A stretch of 16,857 nt of DNA from JAFAZJ01 sp964437145 (GCA_964437145.1 CAYTFW010000146.1:1-16857); one strand, 5' to 3'. Shown: positions 1 through 7,355, counted from the stretch's first letter. Notes: generated from the sequence alone by a model not told the origin. Made by a program: numbers and translations.

Positions 1-10
1 CGAAGCCCCT

Positions 11-55
11 CATCCGCCCTTCGGGCACCTTCTCCCCGCCTTCGCGGGGAGAAGG
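11..55. repeat. REP-like intergenic palindrome (copy 1)
   Basis: Two adjacent inverted repeats are visible. The first is a small one, GCCC-TTC-GGGC at 16-26. The second is a long one, CCTTCTCCCCGC at 28-39 pairing with GCGGGGAGAAGG at 44-55 across a 4-base loop. It begins about a dozen bases past the stop codon of the minus-strand dehydrogenase gene, so it may protect or end that transcript. No T-run follows on the minus strand, so it is not a classical Rho-independent terminator. A palindrome with a similar core lies at 13043-13072. Repeats of this look are common between genes in alphaproteobacteria. Confidence 0.75.
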
Positions 56-66
56 GAAGAAACACG

Positions 67-1074
67 TCAGAACATATCCGGCGTGATGACGTTCTGCGGC
101 CGTGGGCCCACCAGTGCCGCGTGCATGGTTTCCGCCGCCAGGCGCCGCGTGTCGTCCCAGGCCTCGGGCGTGAAGAAGGCGGAGTGCGGCGTGATGATCA
201 GACGGCCCTCGCACCACGGCTCGCGCGCGCGGTAGGCGCGCAGGATTTCCGGGATCGGCTCGACCGGCGGCTCCACCGGCAGCACGTCGAGGCCGACACC
301 GGCGAGGTGCCCGCGCTTCAGCAGGTCGGCGAGCGCGTCGACGTCGACGATCGGCCCGCGCGCGGTGTTCACCACGACGCCGCCCTTGGGCATGCGCTCC
401 AGCATGGCGCGCGAGATCATGCCGCGTGTCTCCGGCGTCAGCGGCGCGTGGATCGACAAGGTGTCGGTCTGCTCCATCAGCGCCTCGAGCGAACGCACGC
501 GCTCGACGCCGACGCCCAATTCGGTGCCGTTGGGCATGTAGGGATCATAGGCGACGACGCGGAACTGGAACGCCTTGGCGCGCAGCGCCGCCGCCGTGCC
601 GATGCGGCCCAGGCCGACAATGCCGAAGGTCTGCACGCCGTTGCGCTTGAGCAGCGAGTCGCGCACGTAGGCCCACCGCGCCGGCTGCGGCCGGCGCTGC
701 GCCTCCAGATGCAGGGCGATGCCGCGACGCAGCGACAGGGCCAGCGCCATCGCGTGGTCGGCGACCTCGGTCGTGCCGTAGTCCGGCACGTTGCACACCA
801 TCACCTTGCGCGCCTCGGCCGCCTTGCGGTCGATCTTGTCGTAGCCGACGCCCATGCGCACGACGCAGGCGAGCTTGGGGAACTTGGCGAAATGCTCTGA
901 CGTCACCGCGTGGCGCATCACCATCAGGCCGTCGATATCGGCGCAGTCGCGATCCTCCAGGAGCGAGAGGTTGTCGACATTGCGCCACACCACGCGCACG
1001 TCGGGGCCGAACACCGCGCGCTCGACCTTGTCGTCGTCGTAGAGCTTCTCCGCGTACAGTACCGTCTTGACCAT
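67..1074 (-). CDS. D-2-hydroxyacid dehydrogenase, CtBP-like
   Basis: This 335-residue protein has the usual length and layout of NAD(P)-dependent D-isomer-specific 2-hydroxyacid dehydrogenases, which interconvert 2-oxoacids and D-2-hydroxyacids in the cytoplasm. The dinucleotide-binding motif GLGRIG is at residues 154-159. The catalytic Arg, Glu and His are visible as R239 (NTARGPIVD), E268 (DVLPVEPP) and H297 (ITPHSAF). The NVPDYGTTEVADHA segment (95-108) is typical of the branch annotated as C-terminal-binding-protein-like. The substrate cannot be told from sequence. An AGGAGGAG stretch precedes the ATG by about 11 bases. The gene lies 54 bases after the DUF2147 gene and may be last in the same minus-strand transcript. 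Confidence 0.93.
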   Translation of the reverse strand: MVKTVLYAEKLYDDDKVERAVFGPDVRVVWRNVDNLSLLEDRDCADIDGLMVMRHAVTSEHFAKFPKLACVVRMGVGYDKIDRKAAEARKVMVCNVPDYGTTEVADHAMALALSLRRGIALHLEAQRRPQPARWAYVRDSLLKRNGVQTFGIVGLGRIGTAAALRAKAFQFRVVAYDPYMPNGTELGVGVERVRSLEALMEQTDTLSIHAPLTPETRGMISRAMLERMPKGGVVVNTARGPIVDVDALADLLKRGHLAGVGLDVLPVEPPVEPIPEILRAYRAREPWCEGRLIITPHSAFFTPEAWDDTRRLAAETMHAALVGPRPQNVITPDMF

Positions 1075-1128
1075 GGCTTGGGCGTCTCCTCCTGGATCGG
1101 CGGCATCCTAGCAGGCGCCCATGCCATC

Positions 1129-1563
1129 TCAACGCGGCAAGGCCGATGGCCGACGCCAGATCTGCGAACGGCAGATGAACATCACGCAGCCCCGCACATC
1201 GAGGGTCGTGGCGTCGCGCACCTTCAGCGTGGCGCTGTAGGTGTTGCCGTCCTCGGGATTGTAGATGCGCCCGCCGGCCCATCCGCCCGACGCGTCCGGC
1301 CGAAAGCCCGAGAGCATCTCCAAGCCGACTAGCGGCCGCGACCGCAACGCCGGATCGGAATTTTGCGAATCCGTGGATATCGACGGATCCCACAGCCAGA
1401 CGATGCGCCCGCACAGCGTGCCTTCGCCCGAGGCGCAGGGCGCGATCTTCACCACGGCGGCGGCGCCGGCCGAGAGCCAGTCGCCGATCGGCGTGGTCTG
1501 TGCGCGAGCGGTGCCGGCGGCCGAGGCCAGCGACGCGACGAGGAAGAGGACAAAGCGCGTCAT
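1129..1563 (-). CDS. Exported DUF2147 family protein
   Basis: The protein has 144 residues, the normal size for DUF2147. Residues 1-21 form a signal peptide (hydrophobic core FVLFLVASLASAA, cleavage probably after TARA), so the mature protein should be periplasmic. The family pattern is clear: GDWLS at the mature N-terminus, IAPC...LCGRIVWL, a DPALRSRPLVGL segment, GGRIYNPEDGNTYSATL, and a C-terminal GC...CRSQIWRR. Cysteines 43, 51, 126 and 131 could form two disulfides. The family's biochemical role is not firmly known. The Shine-Dalgarno AGGAGGAG lies just before the ATG and overlaps the stop codon of the upstream desaturase gene, which points to translational coupling. Confidence 0.88.
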   Translation of the reverse strand: MTRFVLFLVASLASAAGTARAQTTPIGDWLSAGAAAVVKIAPCASGEGTLCGRIVWLWDPSISTDSQNSDPALRSRPLVGLEMLSGFRPDASGGWAGGRIYNPEDGNTYSATLKVRDATTLDVRGCVMFICRSQIWRRPSALPR

Positions 1564-1572
1564 CGTCTCCTC

Positions 1573-2367
1573 CTAGGCGTCCAGCGGCTGCGGCCGACGG
1601 CGGCTGCGCGCTTCGTGGAAACGCTGGGCGTAGTCGGGATGCTCGGTGCCCATCAGGCGATCCCACCAGGTGAAGTAGAGCCCGAAATTCCAGCGGCCGG
1701 TCTGGTGGTGCAGGTCGTGATGCGTCGTGGTGGTCATCCAGCCCAGCAGGCGGCCCGGCGCGAAGATCGCTGGGTGGAACTCGACGCCGGCATGGCCCAT
1801 GACGTTGCGCACGATCATGAACAGCAGGAAGAACGAGACGACCAGCGGGTGGACCGGCAGGACGAGCAGGAACAGCGTGAGGAACACCGCCTGGACGACC
1901 GCCTCGCCCATGTCGAAAGCATAGGCCGCGAAGGGCGTGGGCACGCTCGAGCGATGGTGCGCGCGATGGATATGGCGCGCCAGCGGCGGCCAGTGCATCA
2001 AGCGGTGGGTCCAGTAGAACCAGGTGTCGTGCGCCACCAGGATGGCGGCGATGCTCGCGGCGATTCCGAGCCAGCCGCCGGCCGCCTCGAGCGTGCGCGG
2101 CAGCACGATCACGCCGGTGCTCACCAGAGTGTAGATCGCGAAGCCGTTGAACGAGAAGATCACGGCTGTGCGCAGGGAGAGCGCGATCTCCCTGACATGG
2201 TCGCGGCCGGTCGGACGCCTGATCTGGATCGGGCCGGGCCCGACGCCCAGGCGCGCCAAGACGACGATGATCAGCGCCATGACCGAGGCGGCGATGACGT
2301 ATCGCCCCAGGTCAAACAGGGCCATGACCGGCCAGGCCTGCAGAAAGAGATCGAAGAGGAAGGACAT
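1573..2367 (-). CDS. Sterol desaturase / fatty acid hydroxylase family protein
   Basis: This 264-residue integral membrane protein belongs to the fatty acid hydroxylase superfamily, whose members use a di-iron centre held by clustered histidines to hydroxylate or desaturate lipids. The histidine clusters are HDTWFYWTHRLMH (113-125), HIHRAHH (132-138), GHAG...H (191-198) and HHDLHH (216-221). The C-terminal NFGLYFTWWDRLMGT signature follows. Hydrophobic spans lie around residues 18-40, 66-90, 98-115 and 157-187. The substrate is unknown; sterol, carotenoid and ether-lipid members share these motifs. The GGGGAG ribosome site is 8 bases before the ATG and sits in one arm of a hairpin (2374-2398). 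Translation is probably coupled to the downstream DUF2147 gene. Confidence 0.92.
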   Translation of the reverse strand: MSFLFDLFLQAWPVMALFDLGRYVIAASVMALIIVVLARLGVGPGPIQIRRPTGRDHVREIALSLRTAVIFSFNGFAIYTLVSTGVIVLPRTLEAAGGWLGIAASIAAILVAHDTWFYWTHRLMHWPPLARHIHRAHHRSSVPTPFAAYAFDMGEAVVQAVFLTLFLLVLPVHPLVVSFFLLFMIVRNVMGHAGVEFHPAIFAPGRLLGWMTTTTHHDLHHQTGRWNFGLYFTWWDRLMGTEHPDYAQRFHEARSRRRPQPLDA

Positions 2368-2373
2368 CGCGGA

Positions 2374-2398
2374 GGCTCCCCTGTGTGGAACGGGAGCC
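2374..2398 (-). promoter_or_regulatory. Leader hairpin covering the desaturase ribosome-binding site
   Basis: GGCTCCC at 2374-2380 and GGGAGCC at 2392-2398 form a perfect 7-bp stem with an 11-base loop. Read on the minus strand, the 3' arm contains the GGGGAG Shine-Dalgarno, 8 bases before the desaturase start at 2367. Folding would hide the ribosome site. Whether it is used as a switch is inference. The rest of the 136-base gap between the AraC-type gene and the desaturase shows only short ATTCGG direct repeats near 2476-2491. Confidence 0.4.
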
Positions 2399-2503
2399 CT
2401 TCTCCACCTCGTCGCGCCGCAGCGCTCGTCGGATGCGGATGCCGGCTAGCCGATTCGTCGCGCGGTCCTGTCGAATCCGAATTCCGAACGTTTTGCCAAA
2501 GGC

Positions 2504-3568
2504 TTACGTCGCGACCGCACGCGCCCGGAATTCGCTTGGGGTGAGTCCGGTCTCGGCCTTGAAAGCACGATTGAACGGGCCCAGCGAGCCGAAACCGGCA
2601 TCCATGGCGATGGTCAGCACCGGCACCTCGGCCTGGCTCGGGTCGGCGAGCGCCGCCCGGGCGTCGGCGATGCGATAGGCGTTGAGGAAGGCATTGAAGT
2701 TGCGGTGGCCCAGCCCGCCATTGATCGCCCGCCGCACACGATGCTCGGTCGCGCCCAGACGCAGGGCGAAGACCGCGATGGTCAGCCCCTCCTCGCGATA
2801 CAGCCGGTCGCGCTCCATCGACACCTTGATCCTCTCAAGCAGGGCGGTGTCGACCGGCGCATCCGGTTCGGCTGGCTCGGCCGCCGGCGATGGCGCCTCC
2901 TCGACACGCGCCACTGGCGCGAACAGGTCCGGCGCGTCGACCCCCAGCACTATCGCGGCGAAGCCGAAGCTGACCACCAGGATGCCGAAGGCATTGAGCG
3001 CCGAGAGGATGGGATATGGCTTGCCGTCGGACAGCACGACCTCGAGGCTGAGGATCACCAACATGTAGAGACCCGACATCGCGACGAAGATCGGACGCAG
3101 GCGACGGCGGCGCTCGACCAGGTCGGCCCTTGCGCCACGGATCGCCGCGATCAGCGCCAGCACGACGAAGCCGGCCGCGATGACGTGGACGGCGAGGCTC
3201 ATCGCCGTTCGGGCGGTTTCGCCCAGCGGCCATATGATCAGCCAGAACACCAGCGCGACGGCCACCCAGCCAGCGATCACGACACCGTGGATGCGCGTCG
3301 GCCGGAAGCCATCTTCGAAGAAGGCCCGCGCCATCAGCCACAACGCGACCGGAGAGCTATGGGCGAGGATCGCCAGCGGCAGCAGCGCAAAGACGAAGTG
3401 TTTGTGCAGCTCCGGCGTCGAGACGACGCAATAGGCCGCGACGGTCAGCGCATATCCCGCCGTCATCCACGCCGCCGGCGCGCGCGGCGCGCTACGCGGC
3501 ACGACCACGGCCAGGAGGGCAAGCAGACCGACGGCGCCGCCGCGCAGGGCTATGTCCAGCTCGAGCAT
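2504..3568 (-). CDS. Membrane-anchored AraC-type transcriptional regulator
   Basis: The protein has 354 residues. The N-terminal two thirds hold about seven hydrophobic spans, near residues 8-24, 33-50, 57-83, 94-113, 124-143, 158-178 and 188-209. A Pro/Ala/Glu-rich linker follows (220-240), then an AraC/XylS-type DNA-binding domain (about 245-352). The second helix-turn-helix reads VPVLTIAMDAGFGSLGPFNRAFKAETGLTPSEFR. This is the known class of AraC regulators with a multi-span sensor in the membrane and the DNA-binding domain in the cytoplasm; the signal is unknown. GGAGGG lies only 2-3 bases from the ATG, a tight spacing. The gene starts 24 bases after the ArsR-rhodanese stop, so the two regulators are probably co-transcribed and may control the neighbouring desaturase genes. 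Confidence 0.9.
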   Translation of the reverse strand: MLELDIALRGGAVGLLALLAVVVPRSAPRAPAAWMTAGYALTVAAYCVVSTPELHKHFVFALLPLAILAHSSPVALWLMARAFFEDGFRPTRIHGVVIAGWVAVALVFWLIIWPLGETARTAMSLAVHVIAAGFVVLALIAAIRGARADLVERRRRLRPIFVAMSGLYMLVILSLEVVLSDGKPYPILSALNAFGILVVSFGFAAIVLGVDAPDLFAPVARVEEAPSPAAEPAEPDAPVDTALLERIKVSMERDRLYREEGLTIAVFALRLGATEHRVRRAINGGLGHRNFNAFLNAYRIADARAALADPSQAEVPVLTIAMDAGFGSLGPFNRAFKAETGLTPSEFRARAVAT

Positions 3569-3592
3569 CGCCCTCCAACCTCTCGGTTGCGC

Positions 3593-4264
3593 TTATCCCA
3601 CGCCGCCGGACGTCACCTCGACCGGCAGGCCGGCCAACTTCCACTCGGGATAGCCGTCCTCCAGACGCCGCGCGTCGTAACCCCTGGCGCGCAGTGCCGC
3701 AACCGCCTCGAAGGACAGCACGCAATAGGGTCCGCGGCAGTAGGCGACGATCCGCAATGTCTTGGGCAGCTTCGACAGCCGCCGCGCCAGCTGCCCGAGC
3801 GGAATGTTCAGCGCACCCGGAAGGTGACCCAGGGCGAACTCGTCCCGCGGCCGGACATCAAGCAGCAGCACGCTGCCCTCCTTCACCCGCCGCGCGATCT
3901 CCGAGCGTGAGACCGGCTCCAGCGCATCGAGGCGCGTGAAGTAGTCCGATACGACGCGGCGCATCTCGCCGCTGGCGAACTCGGTATAGCGGCGCAGCGC
4001 ACGCAGCAGCTCGAGCACCGGACCGTCGCCCAGGCGATACAGAACCTGCTTGCCGTCGCGTCGCGCGCGCAACAACCCGGCGCGCCGCAGCACCTGAAGG
4101 TGACGCGACGTATTGGCGACGGAGAGCCCGGCCAGCTCGGCCAGACGCTCGACCGACCGTTCGCCCTGGGCCGCGTGCTCGATCAGCTCCAGCCGGTTGG
4201 CCTGGCCCAGCACACGAGCGATCTCGGCGAACTGGGCAAAAACATCGGATTTCGGGTTACTCAT
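3593..4264 (-). CDS. ArsR-type regulator fused to a rhodanese domain
   Basis: This 223-residue two-domain protein starts with an ArsR/SmtB winged helix (about 10-95; recognition region LAELAGLSVANTSRHLQVL, wing RRDGKQVLYRL). A rhodanese domain follows (about 118-218) with active-site loop YCRGPYC. The protein has only two cysteines, C176 and C181, both in that loop. The ArsR half lacks the metal-binding or persulfide-sensing cysteines found in some family members, so any sulfur or redox signal would have to enter through the rhodanese half (inference). No purine-rich ribosome site precedes the ATG, and an inverted repeat touches the start codon. The gene heads the minus-strand group and is divergent from the desaturase at 4312. 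Confidence 0.93.
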   Translation of the reverse strand: MSNPKSDVFAQFAEIARVLGQANRLELIEHAAQGERSVERLAELAGLSVANTSRHLQVLRRAGLLRARRDGKQVLYRLGDGPVLELLRALRRYTEFASGEMRRVVSDYFTRLDALEPVSRSEIARRVKEGSVLLLDVRPRDEFALGHLPGALNIPLGQLARRLSKLPKTLRIVAYCRGPYCVLSFEAVAALRARGYDARRLEDGYPEWKLAGLPVEVTSGGVG

Positions 4265-4302
4265 TCAATCACACGCTTGACTGATTGAACGTTCGGAGTC
4301 AA
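4264..4302. promoter_or_regulatory. Nested palindromes between the ArsR gene and the divergent desaturase; likely operator
   Basis: TTCAATCA (4264-4271) and TGATTGAA (4282-4289) are a perfect 8-bp inverted repeat with a 10-base spacer. It overlaps a second pair, TTGACT (4277-4282) with AGTCAA (4297-4302), and the perfect palindrome GAACGTTC (4287-4294). Only 47 bases separate the two divergent start codons, so a repressor bound here would affect both genes. Assigning it to the ArsR-rhodanese product is inference from position. TTGACT at 4277 resembles a -35 box, but no convincing -10 follows. Confidence 0.55.
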
Positions 4303-4311
4303 GGCTTCTCG

Positions 4312-5136
4312 ATGTGGAGCGAGCCCTACATACGCTTCGCCTTCTTCATCGGCGTCTTCGGCGTCATAGCCCTGTGGGAAGCGCTGGCGCCGCGTCGGCG
4401 ATTGAACGTGCCGCGCGTCGCGCGCTGGCCGGCCAATCTCGGCATCGTGCTGCTGAACACGGCGTTGGTGCGGCTCTGCCTGCCGGTCACGGCTGTTGGC
4501 TTCGCGACACTCTGCGAGCAGCGCGGCTGGGGCCTGCTCGGCCTCTTCGACCTGCCGCGCTGGCTGGCCGCGGCGCTCGCGATACTCGCCCTCGATCTGG
4601 CGATCTACCTGCAGCACGTGCTGTTCCACGCCGTCCCGGCGTTGTGGCGCCTGCATCGCATGCATCACGCCGACCTCGATATCGACGTCACGACGGGCAC
4701 GCGCTTCCATCCCCTGGAGATCGCGCTGTCCATGATGATCAAGCTCGCGGCGATCGCGGCGCTTGGCGCGCCCGCGACGGCGGTGCTGGTATTCGAGATC
4801 CTTCTGAGTGCGACGGCGATGTTCAATCACGGCAACATCCGCATGCCGGTGGCGATCGACCGCCTGCTGCGATGGGTCGTGGTGACGCCCGACATGCATC
4901 GCATCCATCATTCGATCCTGCCGTACGAGACCAACAGCAATTTCGGTTTCAACATGCCGTGGTGGGATCGGCTGTTCGGCACCTATCGCGCCATGCCGGC
5001 CGGGGAGCATGCGACGATGACGATCGGCGTCACGGGCTTTCTTTCGCCGAGCGAACGGCGCTTTGATCGCCTGCTGACACAGCCGTTCCGCGAGGGCGCC
5101 GACGAGCCGCTGGCGCCCGACCGCGCGCCGTCCTAA
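4312..5136 (+). CDS. Sterol desaturase / fatty acid hydroxylase family protein (second)
   Basis: From the ATG at 4312 the product has 274 residues. An in-frame TTG at 4285 lies inside the operator-like palindromes, and AAGG lies 7 bases before the ATG, so the ATG is preferred. The di-iron histidine motifs are HVLFH (102-106), HRMHH (115-119), FNHGN (171-175) and HRIHH (196-200). The NFGFNMPWWDRLFGTY signature is near 210-225. Hydrophobic spans occur near 8-22, 44-66, 84-101 and 143-168. It differs clearly from the desaturase at 1573-2367, so the two are not a recent duplication. Substrate unknown. The GMC oxidoreductase follows after 48 bases on the same strand, so the pair may act on related lipid or alcohol substrates (inference). 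Confidence 0.92.
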   Translation: MWSEPYIRFAFFIGVFGVIALWEALAPRRRLNVPRVARWPANLGIVLLNTALVRLCLPVTAVGFATLCEQRGWGLLGLFDLPRWLAAALAILALDLAIYLQHVLFHAVPALWRLHRMHHADLDIDVTTGTRFHPLEIALSMMIKLAAIAALGAPATAVLVFEILLSATAMFNHGNIRMPVAIDRLLRWVVVTPDMHRIHHSILPYETNSNFGFNMPWWDRLFGTYRAMPAGEHATMTIGVTGFLSPSERRFDRLLTQPFREGADEPLAPDRAPS

Positions 5137-5184
5137 AGGTACGCCATCGCGACGCCAAACAAGGGCAGCGGGAGGGGACGGACT

Positions 5185-6789
5185 ATGTCGGCGTATGATT
5201 ACATCGTTGTCGGGGCGGGTTCGGCGGGCTGCGTGCTGGCCAACCGGCTGAGCGAGGATCCCAGCAAGAAGGTGCTGCTGCTGGAAGCCGGCCGCAAGGA
5301 CGACGGCTTCTGGATCCCGATCCCGGTCGGCTTCTCCAAGCTCTTGAACCACAAGACCTACAACTGGAACTTCGCCACCGAGCCGGAGGACAACGTCAAG
5401 GGCCGCTCGATTCCGATCCCGCGCGGCAAGACCCTGGGCGGCTCCAGCTCGATCAACGGCATGCTGTATGTGCGCGGACAGCCGCTCGACTACGATACCT
5501 GGTCGCAGCTCGGCAATCGCGGCTGGTCCTACGAGTCGGTGCTGCCCTACTTCAAGAAATCCGAGCATTTCGAGCGCGGCGGCGACGGCAGCCGCGGCAA
5601 GGGCGGCGAGCTCAATGTCGCCGACATGTACGAGAAGCACGAGATCCTCGACGCCTTCATCGACGCCGGCGTCGCCGAGGGCTATCCGCGCACCGTCGAC
5701 TACAACGACGGCAACCAGGAGGGCTTCGGCTACTATCAGGTGACGCAGAAGAACGGCCGGCGCTGGTCGACGGCGCGCGCCTTCCTCGACCCTGCGCGTG
5801 GCCGGTCGAACCTGCACATCGAGACCGACGCGCAATGCAGCGGCCTGATCCTCGAGGGCAAGCGCTGCGTCGGCGTGCGCTATCGCCAGCACGGCCTGCC
5901 CAAGGAGGCGCGCGCATCGGGCGAAGTGGTGCTCTGCGCCGGCGCGGTGCAGTCGCCGAACATCCTTGAGCTGTCGGGCATCGGCCAGCCCGAGCTGCTG
6001 AAGAAGCTGGACATCGCCGTGACCCACGAGCTGCCGGGCGTCGGCGAGAATTATCGCGACCACTACGCCACGCGCATGGCCTGGCGCGTCAAGCTGCCGA
6101 TCACCCTCAACGAGCAGACGCGCGGCCTGAAATTCCTGACCGAGCTGGCGAAGTACTACCTCCAGGGCCGCGGCATCCTCACGCTCACCGCCGGCATCGT
6201 GCACGGCTTCGTCAAGACGCGGCCCGAACTCGCCGGGCCGGACATCCAGTATCACTTCGCGCACGCCAGCTACGGCAACGCCGCCGACCGCAAGCTGGAG
6301 AAGGAGCCGGGCATGACGGTGGCGGTGTGCCAGCTGCGGCCGGAATCGAAGGGCTCGATCCACGTGAAGTCCAACGATCCCTTCGCCGCGCCGGCGATCC
6401 GCCCGAACTTCCTCGCCGAGGAGGTCGATCGCCAGTGCCTGATCGACGGCATGAAGATCGCGCGCCGCGTGATCGAGAATTCCAAGATGGACAAGTACCG
6501 CGCCTTCGAGTTCCGCCCCGGCCCCGAGGTCAAGACCGACGAGCAGTGGCTCGACTTCGCGCGCATCAACGGCCAGACCGTGTTCCATCCCATCGGCACG
6601 TGCAAGATGGGCAGCGATCCGATGGCCGTGGTCGACGATCAGCTCCGGGTGCATGGCATCGGAGGCCTGCGCGTCGCCGACGCCGCGATCATGCCGACCC
6701 TGGTCAGCGGCAACACCAACGCCCCCTGCATCATGATCGGCGAGAAGGCCGCCGACATGATGAAGGAGGCAGCGCGTCGTCTGGTTTAA
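5185..6789 (+). CDS. GMC family oxidoreductase (choline dehydrogenase-like)
   Basis: The protein has 534 residues, the expected length for this FAD-dependent alcohol oxidase/dehydrogenase family. The FAD-binding motif VVGAGSAG is at residues 8-15 and the adenine-binding acidic end LLLEAG at 31-36. GMC signature 1 (GKTLGGSSSINGMLYVRG, from residue 81) and signature 2 (GAVQSPNILELSGIG) are both complete. The catalytic His is H468 in FHPIGTC, and the catalytic-region Asn lies in SGNTNAP (N510/N512). Many relatives are labelled choline dehydrogenase, but no betaine genes are nearby, so the true alcohol substrate is unknown. A strong GGGAGGGG ribosome site precedes the ATG. Its TAA overlaps the stop codon of the convergent MarR gene. 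Confidence 0.95.
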   Translation: MSAYDYIVVGAGSAGCVLANRLSEDPSKKVLLLEAGRKDDGFWIPIPVGFSKLLNHKTYNWNFATEPEDNVKGRSIPIPRGKTLGGSSSINGMLYVRGQPLDYDTWSQLGNRGWSYESVLPYFKKSEHFERGGDGSRGKGGELNVADMYEKHEILDAFIDAGVAEGYPRTVDYNDGNQEGFGYYQVTQKNGRRWSTARAFLDPARGRSNLHIETDAQCSGLILEGKRCVGVRYRQHGLPKEARASGEVVLCAGAVQSPNILELSGIGQPELLKKLDIAVTHELPGVGENYRDHYATRMAWRVKLPITLNEQTRGLKFLTELAKYYLQGRGILTLTAGIVHGFVKTRPELAGPDIQYHFAHASYGNAADRKLEKEPGMTVAVCQLRPESKGSIHVKSNDPFAAPAIRPNFLAEEVDRQCLIDGMKIARRVIENSKMDKYRAFEFRPGPEVKTDEQWLDFARINGQTVFHPIGTCKMGSDPMAVVDDQLRVHGIGGLRVADAAIMPTLVSGNTNAPCIMIGEKAADMMKEAARRLV

Positions 6790-7301
6790 ACCGGCTTTTC
6801 CTGCTGAGCGCGCGATCTCACATCTTCGTTCAGGTGGCGAACGACATTTGTCGTTCTGCGAACATCCGCTTCGCTGAGGCCCACGCCCATCCTTGATGCG
6901 ATCGCGAGAAGCTGGGCATCGAGTTCGCGGTAGCGGGCAGCACCCACCGCTGTCAGCCGCACCAGCTTGGAGCGCCGGTGTTTCGGATTGTCGATGAACT
7001 CCACGAGTCCCTCGGCCGCGAGTTCATCCGCCAGCCGCTGCATGCGCTGACGGCTGGTCGGCCTCTGTTCGGCGATCTGCGGCACCGTCAACGGCCCAAG
7101 CAGCGCTAGGCTGCGCATGAACCCGTAGGCGCCGCCGCCCCAGCTCGTGATGAGCCCCGTCGCTTTTCCCAGCGCTCTTATGCTGAAGAAGCACTGGGCG
7201 ACCATGAGGATCAGGTCGGCGACCGCCTCCGCCTTGCCGCGCGAGTCCCCGCTTGGACGCGCCTTTTGCCGCGCGTCATTCGATCGACGCGCTTGCGCCA
7301 T
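6786..7301 (-). CDS. MarR family transcriptional regulator
   Basis: The chosen start at 7301 gives 171 residues. It is preceded by AGGAG at 7 bases, while the in-frame ATG at 7316 has no such site and only supplies the AGG of that Shine-Dalgarno. The winged-helix domain spans about 60-120, with LTVPQIAEQRPTSRQRMQRL as helix-turn-helix and VEFIDNPKHRRSKLVRLT as wing. The N-terminus (1-24) is basic and probably disordered. MarR proteins bind palindromes as dimers and are often released by small phenolic or lipophilic ligands. Two matching 19-bp inverted repeats lie just upstream, between this gene and the divergent methyltransferase-like gene, so self-regulation plus control of the neighbour is likely. 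One cysteine (C37) is present. Confidence 0.93.
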   Translation of the reverse strand: MAQARRSNDARQKARPSGDSRGKAEAVADLILMVAQCFFSIRALGKATGLITSWGGGAYGFMRSLALLGPLTVPQIAEQRPTSRQRMQRLADELAAEGLVEFIDNPKHRRSKLVRLTAVGAARYRELDAQLLAIASRMGVGLSEADVRRTTNVVRHLNEDVRSRAQQEKPV

Positions 7302-7336
7302 CGCAGTGCTCCTCATCTCGACGGGACGATTTCACA

Positions 7337-7355
7337 TTGACACCTTTGTTGTCAA
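7337..7355. promoter_or_regulatory. Putative MarR operator, site 1
   Basis: TTGACA (7337-7342) and TGTCAA (7350-7355) form a perfect 6-bp inverted repeat with a 7-base spacer. The core TGACACCTTTGTTGTCA matches site 2 at all but two central bases. The left arm is also a consensus -35 hexamer on the plus strand, and the right arm is one on the minus strand. Binding here would block the promoter. Assignment to the adjacent MarR protein is inference. Confidence 0.65.

Noticed and set aside
28..55. Rho-independent terminator after the dehydrogenase gene
   Set aside because: The stem is strong but no T-run follows on the minus strand. The sequence fits an intergenic repeat better.
5137..5184. Possible separate promoter before the GMC gene
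   Set aside because: Only a ribosome site is visible in the 48 bases; no -35/-10 pair was found, so co-transcription is more likely.
4261..6654. A very long minus-strand open frame (797 codons) opposite the second desaturase and GMC genes
   Set aside because: Its translation is rich in Arg, Ala, His and Asp without domains, as expected for the antisense of GC-rich codons. The plus-strand genes in the same DNA have full family signatures.
7302..7316. Start of the MarR gene at 7316
   Set aside because: The AGGAG at 7309-7313 is ideally placed for the ATG at 7301 and would be coding if 7316 were used.
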